Below are positions 60,001-64,000 of a stretch of 64,000 nucleotides of DNA, piece after piece (the first letter of the stretch is position 1; every line of letters begins with the position of its first letter). Made by a program: the position numbers and the translations under genes. The DNA comes from Mytilus trossulus (lineage: Eukaryota; Mollusca; Bivalvia; Mytilida; Mytilidae): the NCBI RefSeq assembly GCF_036588685.1, contig NC_086378.1, forward strand, positions 37,115,578 through 37,179,577. Direction: 5' to 3'. The notes below the pieces were generated by a model. That model was not told the origin of the DNA. It did not search any database and saw only the letters and a program-made list of their open reading frames with translations.

Positions 60001-63000
60001 TAAGGAAGATTTAATCAAATCACTTAGGTAAAGGAAGAATAACACAATAATATTTAGATATTTTTTTTTTGGTGTGAATTTTTTTTCAACATTAAATATG
60101 TAAATATTTGAGACAAAAAGTCTGAAAAATACAAGTTACTCTTTGCAATTAATTTTTACTAGTGAAATTGTTTTGTTGTAGGATTAAAATATTCAAAGGA
60201 GTACCAAACATTTTTGTAATAAATAACATTCATCTTGTTTGATTTGTATGCTATGATTTGTGCCCAACAAGGTTTTTAATGAGACAGCATTCCACAAGAG
60301 ACAAAATGATTTGTAGATGTAAGCAGTTATATGTCACCCTTAAGGCCTTCAATAATGAGCACATCTGTAGTGGGAATGGGAATATGTCAATGAGACACAA
60401 CCCAACCAAAAAGCAGAAAACAGCTGAAGGCCACCGATGGGTCTTCAACACAGTGAGAAAGTCTATCATCCATTTATGGTTTTATGAAATATATTAAATA
60501 CCTTAAGGGCTTACCAAGTAATAAATTTTGAAAGATGATGAGTATGTTGGTTTTTTTTTTTCAAAACAAATTTGTCACTCAAGTTCTGTTTTTATTTACC
60601 TTCTTACAGATATAATATCTTAATAGACACAGCAAGAAAGCATAGCCATACTAAAGTTATGACAGGAGATTGTAGTACCAGGTTGTCAGTTCGATTGTTG
60701 TCTGATATTTCTCAGGGAAAAGGGGCACATGTTGCCATGGAAACAGTAAGTTTCATATAATTATCATAATTTTTTTGGATAAAATTCTGACATAGAAGTG
60801 ATACATGATGATATTGAGATTAAAAAAAAGAGCAGAAAACAGCCCAAGGCCACAATGGGTCTTCAACACACATAAAAAAATTCTGTACTCTGAGGCTGGT
60901 TTTAACTGGCCCCTAAACACAAATGTGTACTAGATCAGCTAAAACGGACGTCACAATTAACCTCAACACATGAATGAACAAACATTTTATAAAATTTTCA
61001 AGACTAACAAAGGCAAAAGGCTTCTTACTTGGAACAGGCTCAAAATATAACGATGTTAAACATGGAAGCATCATTTATGCTGTTGCTTGATGAATATTGT
61101 ATAAAGGGCACGGAAAACTGTATCCAGGTCTGCTTCAAGAAATCTCAGAAAAAAAAATGAACACCAAATCAGTAGTGTATCCTTATTTTCAATGAAGAAA
61201 GTTTATAAAGTGATTGATTTAAGTTTGAATTCTATCATTATTATTTTCCAAGCCGATCAATTTTTTCCGGTGGATATTTATTTCAAGTTTCAAAAACTTC
61301 CTTACAAGTAGGAACTTTCAAACATCTGACTTATAGATTGATAGCAATTTATGTGTAAAAATATACCTTTTTTTCTTCTTTTTACAAATGATATATCTTT
61401 GTTTTAACTATTATATGAATAAAATTATCAAATTGTTTATAAAAAAACACATGGAATTTCTAACAATTTAAAGTCTGTAATAAGATAAATATGTATAACT
61501 AAAAACAGGTACATTAAAAACAATTTGGCATGTGAAACAAGAATAAATCTGTACAATGCTTTCCTTTTTTGGAGTTATTGAAAATTTTGCAAACAAAATC
61601 CACATTTCGAAGAATATTTAAACACATAGTATCCTTACATTTGCTTTAAATTGCAGGGTTTTGCAGATAAAAGACTAGATGACATTACTGTTGTACGACC
61701 TATCAGGTAATTTTAAAGATAAATTTGAAAATTCGGTTACTTTGTATTGTTGACTTGCAGTTCTATTGACAACAAACCAAATAATATACATGTGCGAGAT
61801 TACAAGACAAAACTCTCAAATTGTTAAACGTGTAAAACGAAAGTCTTTTATAGTAAAAATGTAGGCAGATGTGATGTTTCAAGACATGTTTACTAAGTGA
61901 TTAAATATTTCTGTTTCTCAAAAAAGGTCAATTTCTACACTGCACTTTGTATCCAAAACTTGATAATATTTTAGATCTGATATTTTGAAATGTAAAACAA
62001 TTTAATTTTATACCAATCAAATATCAAAGCATGGGTTTCAAAAATCATAATATTGTTTTTACTTGCTTGGTTTTTGTGTGGTATGGCACTTAGAGGCTGG
62101 GGTATACAGTGACTCTTAGCTGTTCTTCTTTCATTTTGTCATGTCATTCCTGTCTTTTTAAATAAAAAAAATTGTCCAGTCTGTTTTTTATGCCTGCAAA
62201 TATCTGCCTGATTTTTTTGGTAAATTATCATTCCAGTCAACCAACTTTTGACAGAATTACTGCCCCTGCATTTAACTTTGATAATTTCATGAAAACTGTA
62301 TTTGCCTGGATTTTTATACGACCAAAAAAATTGAAAATTTTTTGGTCGTATATTGGTATCACGTTGGCGTCGTCGTCGTCCAAATACTTTTGGTTTTCTC
62401 ACTATAACTTTAGTTTAAGTAAATAGAAATCTATGAAATTTAAACACAAGGGTTATGACCATAAAAGGAAGGTTAGGATTGAATTTGTAAGTTTTGGTCC
62501 CAACAGTTTAGGAATTAGGGGCCAAAAAGGGCCCAAATAAGCTTTTTCTTGGTTTTCGCACTATAACTTTAGTTTAAGTAAATAGAAATCTATGAAATTT
62601 TTACACAAGGTTTATGACCACAAAAGGCAGGTTGGGATTGATTTTGGGAGTTTTGGTCCCAACAGTTTGGGAATAAGGGGCCAAAAAAGGGCACAAACAA
62701 GCATTATTCTTGGTTTTTGCACAATAACTTTAGTAGTTTAGGAATAAGGGGCCAAAAAAGGGCACAAACAAGCATTATTCTTGGTTTTTGCACAATAACT
62801 TTAGTATTAGTGAATAGAAATTAATGAAATTTAAACACAAGGTTTATGAACACAAAAGGAAGGTTGGGATTGATTTTGGGAGTTGAGATCCCAACAGTTT
62901 AGGAAAAAGGAGCCCAAATAAGCATTTTTCTTGGTTTTCGCACTATAAGTTTAGTAAATAGAAATCTATGAAATATAAACACAAGGTTTATGACCATAAA

Positions 63001-63995
63001 AGGAAGGTTGGGATTGATTTTGGGAATTTTGGTCCCAACAGTTTAGGAATTAGAGGCCCAAAGGGTCCAAAATTAAACTTTTTTGTTTGATTTCATAAAA
63101 AATTGAATAATTTGGGTTCTTTGATAACTTGTGTGTGTAGATTCTTAATTTTTGGTCCCGTTTTCAAATTGGTCTACATAAAGGTCCAAAGGGTCCAAAA
63201 TTAAACTTAGTATGATTTTAACAATAATTTTAATCCTTGGGGTTCTTTGATATGCTGTATCTAAAAAAAGTACTTAGATTTTTGATTATTGGCCCAGTTT
63301 TCAAGTTGGTCCAAATTGGGGTCCAAAATTAAACTTTGTTTGATTTGATCAAAAATTGAATAATTGGGGTTCTTTGATATGCCAAATCTAACTGTATATG
63401 TAGATTCTTTATTTTTGGTGCCGTTTTCAAATTGGTCTGTCTACATTAAAGTCCAAAGGGTCCAAAATTAAACTAAGTTTGATTTTTTAACAAAAATTGA
63501 ATTCTTGGGCTTCTTTGATATGCTGAATCTAAACATGTACTTAGATTTTTTATTATGGGCCCAAATGGGGTGGGGGGTGGGGAGGGAGGTTTAATTTTTC
63601 TCATTTCAGATTTCATAAATAAAAAAGAAAATTTGAGAGGATCAATATTCAACATCAAAGTCAATTGCTCGAAGGCAAAAAAAAACTTTAAGTTCATTAT
63701 ACCACATTCTCTGTCAGAAACCTATGCTGTGTCAACTATTTAATCACAATCCAAATTTAGGGCTGAATCCAGCTTGAATGTTGTGTCCATACTTTCCCCA
63801 ACCGTTCAAGATCTGCGGTCGTATAAAGCTGTGCCCTGCAGAGCATCTGGTTTTCTTTATAAACAAATTTTTAAGACTATTAATCTTGAATGAACTTTTT
63901 TTTTATTACATAGGGATTTTAGTTCCAAAGAAGTGACCTTACACAATGTACTAAATGATGTAGAGTCTGTGTTTATACCTACTTTGACAACTAAG
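50947..63995 (+). CDS. CTU2: CTU2, cytoplasmic tRNA 2-thiolation protein 2 (3' end outside the window)
   Basis: Gene-level entry. Exons: 50947-51002, 55033-55104, 57336-57474, 58237-58297, 59015-59124, 59747-60027, 60610-60745, 61657-61706, 63914-63995. All introns are GT/AG and all phases agree. The protein starts MCSIQE, has CMKC and CRDC zinc-binding pairs, a PP-loop-like FSGGQASS, LFIDEGAAI, a low-complexity middle, TAKEDL, then KVMTGDCSTRL and VVRPIRDFSSKEV. These are the landmark blocks of CTU2/NCS2. With CTU1 it forms the complex that 2-thiolates the wobble uridine of Lys, Gln and Glu tRNAs in the cytosol, receiving sulfur from URM1. CTU2's own PP-loop is degenerate (SGGxxSS rather than SGGxDS), as usual. 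The final C-terminal part is missing because the window ends. Confidence 0.95.
51257..52199. mobile_element. Non-autonomous element with long terminal inverted repeats and 9-bp target duplications (943 bp)
   Basis: Termini GGCAGTGTCTGCGCG (51257) and CGCGCAGACACTGCC (ending 52199), flanked by perfect AATAAACTA duplications (51248-51256 and 52200-52208). Pairing between the ends continues for about 280 bases, with GTACCCGCATGCGGGTACG palindromes in both ends, GAAAACCGGATG, AGAACGAGTGAA and ACAGTCCCTGTAAAAGAAAA blocks. The interior is AT-rich, with no transposase. Long inverted ends plus a 9-bp duplication suggest a Mutator-like origin. Confidence 0.92.
52869..53025. repeat. Near-perfect hairpin (157 bases)
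   Basis: Starts AGTATAACTAATCGCCGTAT and ends as its inverse; the arms continue through TTTGAATATCAAAAATAAGA and GACCAAACG.CGC.TGGATTA with few mismatches; the centre is GTGCGCAGCAC. Downstream, TTTTATTACATTGGCTAATG (53027) pairs with the inverse near 53250-53270, so it may be part of a larger foldback element. Confidence 0.9.
54535..54835. repeat. Diverged TTCATTGGCTAATGTT / TGACCTTATCTTCATGGTTC repeat
   Basis: Same family as 22135-22660: includes TCAACTATATTTGGTGTATG twice (about 54608 and 54762) with GATTGTAAGG-like continuations. Confidence 0.65.
55033..55104 (+). CDS. CTU2: CTU2 exon 2
   Basis: Acceptor TTTTCAG| at 55032, donor TTTGCAG|GTCAGT (exon ends TGCAG at 55104). Encodes KSKVCMKCGGKAVLITRIND... 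PLC. Holds the first CxxC of the N-terminal zinc-binding module. Confidence 0.93.
55105..57335. other. CTU2: CTU2 intron 2
   Basis: Contains about four diverged tandem units of 165-177 bases (55270-55920), each with AGGTCAAGTTTGAATTTT-like and CTAGAGTTATGCC-like phrases and CTCAACCAAA; this is another molluscan repeat type. 56000-57335 has nothing that I recognise. Confidence 0.6.
57336..57474 (+). CDS. CTU2: CTU2 exon 3: PP-loop-like motif
   Basis: Acceptor TATTGCAG| at 57335, donor AAAGAT|GTACAG. Encodes RDCFMVYTTHKFRAAIGKS..., the second CxxC partner (C-R-D-C across the junction), then VLVGFSGGQASSCLLQLIKD. SGG followed by SS instead of DS is the degenerate PP-loop usual for CTU2. Confidence 0.95.
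57475..58236. other. CTU2: CTU2 intron 3 with dispersed repeat at 58012-58137
   Basis: 58012-58137 reads TTGAGAATGGAAATGGGGAA to GCGAGAAATTCCCGCACCCG, a very common mussel repeat; its relatives are at 60365-60455 and 60828-61035. The rest shows no feature. Confidence 0.7.
58237..58297 (+). CDS. CTU2: CTU2 exon 4
   Basis: Acceptor TTCTACAG| at 58236, donor GACG|GTAAAA. Encodes GLSERAHKKLRFKPSLLFID; the hydrophobic strand followed by D-E-G (completed in the next exon) is a family landmark. Confidence 0.93.
58298..59014. other. CTU2: CTU2 intron 4
   Basis: 717 bases of AT-rich sequence; nothing recognised. Confidence 0.5.
59015..59124 (+). CDS. CTU2: CTU2 exon 5
   Basis: Acceptor ATTACAG| at 59014, donor GAAGAG|GTAGAG. 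Encodes EGAAIDMSAEERLDS...AKSGYPCHIRSLEE. The GYPCHIRSLEE end corresponds to the GFPWHVVALEE-type block of other CTU2 proteins. Confidence 0.95.
59125..59746. other. CTU2: CTU2 intron 5
   Basis: 622 bases with no recognised repeat. The open frame continuing past 59124 to 59211 is intron read-through. Confidence 0.5.
59747..60027 (+). CDS. CTU2: CTU2 exon 6: low-complexity middle and TAKEDL block
   Basis: Acceptor ATTTTAG| at 59746, donor CTTAG|GTAAAG. Encodes AMDSSFITTDSSKDS..., a Ser/Asp/Lys-rich variable stretch, then ELLKSLKSVTAKEDLIKSL. The variable region differs in length among species; the S-V-T-A-K-E-D-L block is conserved. Confidence 0.95.
60028..60609. other. CTU2: CTU2 intron 6 with repeat fragment at 60365-60455
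   Basis: The fragment AGTGGGAATGGGAATATGTC ... GAAGGCCACCGATGGGTCTT belongs to the same family as 58012-58137. Confidence 0.65.
60610..60745 (+). CDS. CTU2: CTU2 exon 7: MTGDCSTRL block
   Basis: Acceptor TTCTTACAG| at 60609, donor GAAACA|GTAAGT. Encodes YNILIDTARKHSHTKVMTGD then CSTRLSVRLL...GAHVAMET. The KVMTGD-x-x-T-R-L motif is highly characteristic of CTU2 and its relatives. Confidence 0.96.
60746..61656. other. CTU2: CTU2 intron 7 with dispersed repeat at 60828-61035
   Basis: 60828-61035 is another copy of the GGCCACAATGGGTCTTCAAC / CTGGCCCCTAAACAC mussel repeat. The rest is featureless. Confidence 0.65.
61657..61706 (+). CDS. CTU2: CTU2 exon 8
   Basis: Acceptor AATTGCAG| at 61656, donor ATCAG|GTAATT. 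Fifty bases: GFADKRLDDITVVRPI, with the Arg split over the next intron. V-V-R-P-(I/M)-R is conserved in CTU2. Confidence 0.95.
61707..63913. other. CTU2: CTU2 intron 8
   Basis: Filled mostly by the ATACGACC dispersed element (62313-63852). 61710-62300 has no recognised feature. Confidence 0.65.
62313..63852. repeat. ATACGACC dispersed element, full copy (about 1.5 kb)
   Basis: Starts TTTATACGACC, followed within 20 bases by its inverse GGTCGTAT, then ATTGGTATCACGTTGGCGTC. The inside is several units of about 80-160 bases (ATAACTTTAGTTTAAGTAAA, TTATGACCACAAAAGG, TTTTGGTCCCAACAGTTTAG), then related TCCAAAGGGTCCAAAATTAA units. It ends GGTCGTATAAA (63817-63827), the inverse of its start, plus GCTGTGCCCTGCAGAGCATC. 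I recognise the family from other bivalves. Fragments are at 638-690 and 3508-4345. Confidence 0.85.
63914..63995 (+). CDS. CTU2: CTU2 exon 9 (last exon in the window)
   Basis: Acceptor ACATAG| at 63913, donor CTAAG|GTAAG at the very end of the window. Encodes DFSSKEVTLHNVLNDV...FIPTLTTK. Ends in phase 0; the remaining C-terminus lies to the right. Confidence 0.95.
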
Positions 63996-64000
63996 GTAAG

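Overview
The window is nuclear DNA of a bivalve mollusc, most likely a mussel close to Mytilus. The reasons are AT-rich intron-containing genes with GT/AG junctions and several dispersed repeat families I recognise as common in mussel genomes (for example the copies at 18930-19150, 23325-23600, 58012-58137 and 62313-63852). Species assignment is inference.

Two protein-coding host genes can be built, both on the + strand. Gene 1 (1008-33223) has at least ten exons: a PWWP-like N-terminal exon, a long exon that is mostly a coding minisatellite, an exon with two zinc-finger motifs, three exons forming a tyrosine-recombinase-like region of the Crypton type, and a C-terminal basic/SANT-like exon. 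Gene 2 (50947-63995, running off the right edge) is CTU2, the cytoplasmic tRNA 2-thiolation subunit. Nine exons are joined here in consistent phase, including a 56-base first coding exon.

The coding minisatellite of gene 1 is split by a complete 9736-bp Gypsy-type LTR retrotransposon (7327-17062). It is flanked by a 4-bp ATAC duplication and its two 1101-bp LTRs appear identical, so the insertion is very recent. It carries gag, pol (protease, RT, RNase H, integrase; broken by one base in an A run) and, where an envelope gene could sit, a 415-codon ORF for a two-finger C2H2 protein with three CtBP-type PxDL[S/T] motifs. A strong 3' splice site lies just before that ORF's ATG. I regard this ORF as the most novel item in the window. 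The LTR supplies a stop codon that truncates the host reading frame.

The space between and inside the genes is filled by repeats: a 68-bp tandem array (122-630); several non-autonomous inverted-repeat elements with visible boundaries (3604-4298, 26352-26869, 27236-28190, 28300-28510, 29020-29416, 49175-49334, and 51257-52199 with 9-bp target duplications and long Mutator-like ends); a 3.7-kb array with a 953-bp higher-order unit full of AGGTCA direct repeats (39355-43085); two abutting decayed Penelope-like copies (45367-49570); and near-perfect hairpins of about 110-165 bases. I see no rRNA, tRNA, CRISPR array or prokaryotic features.
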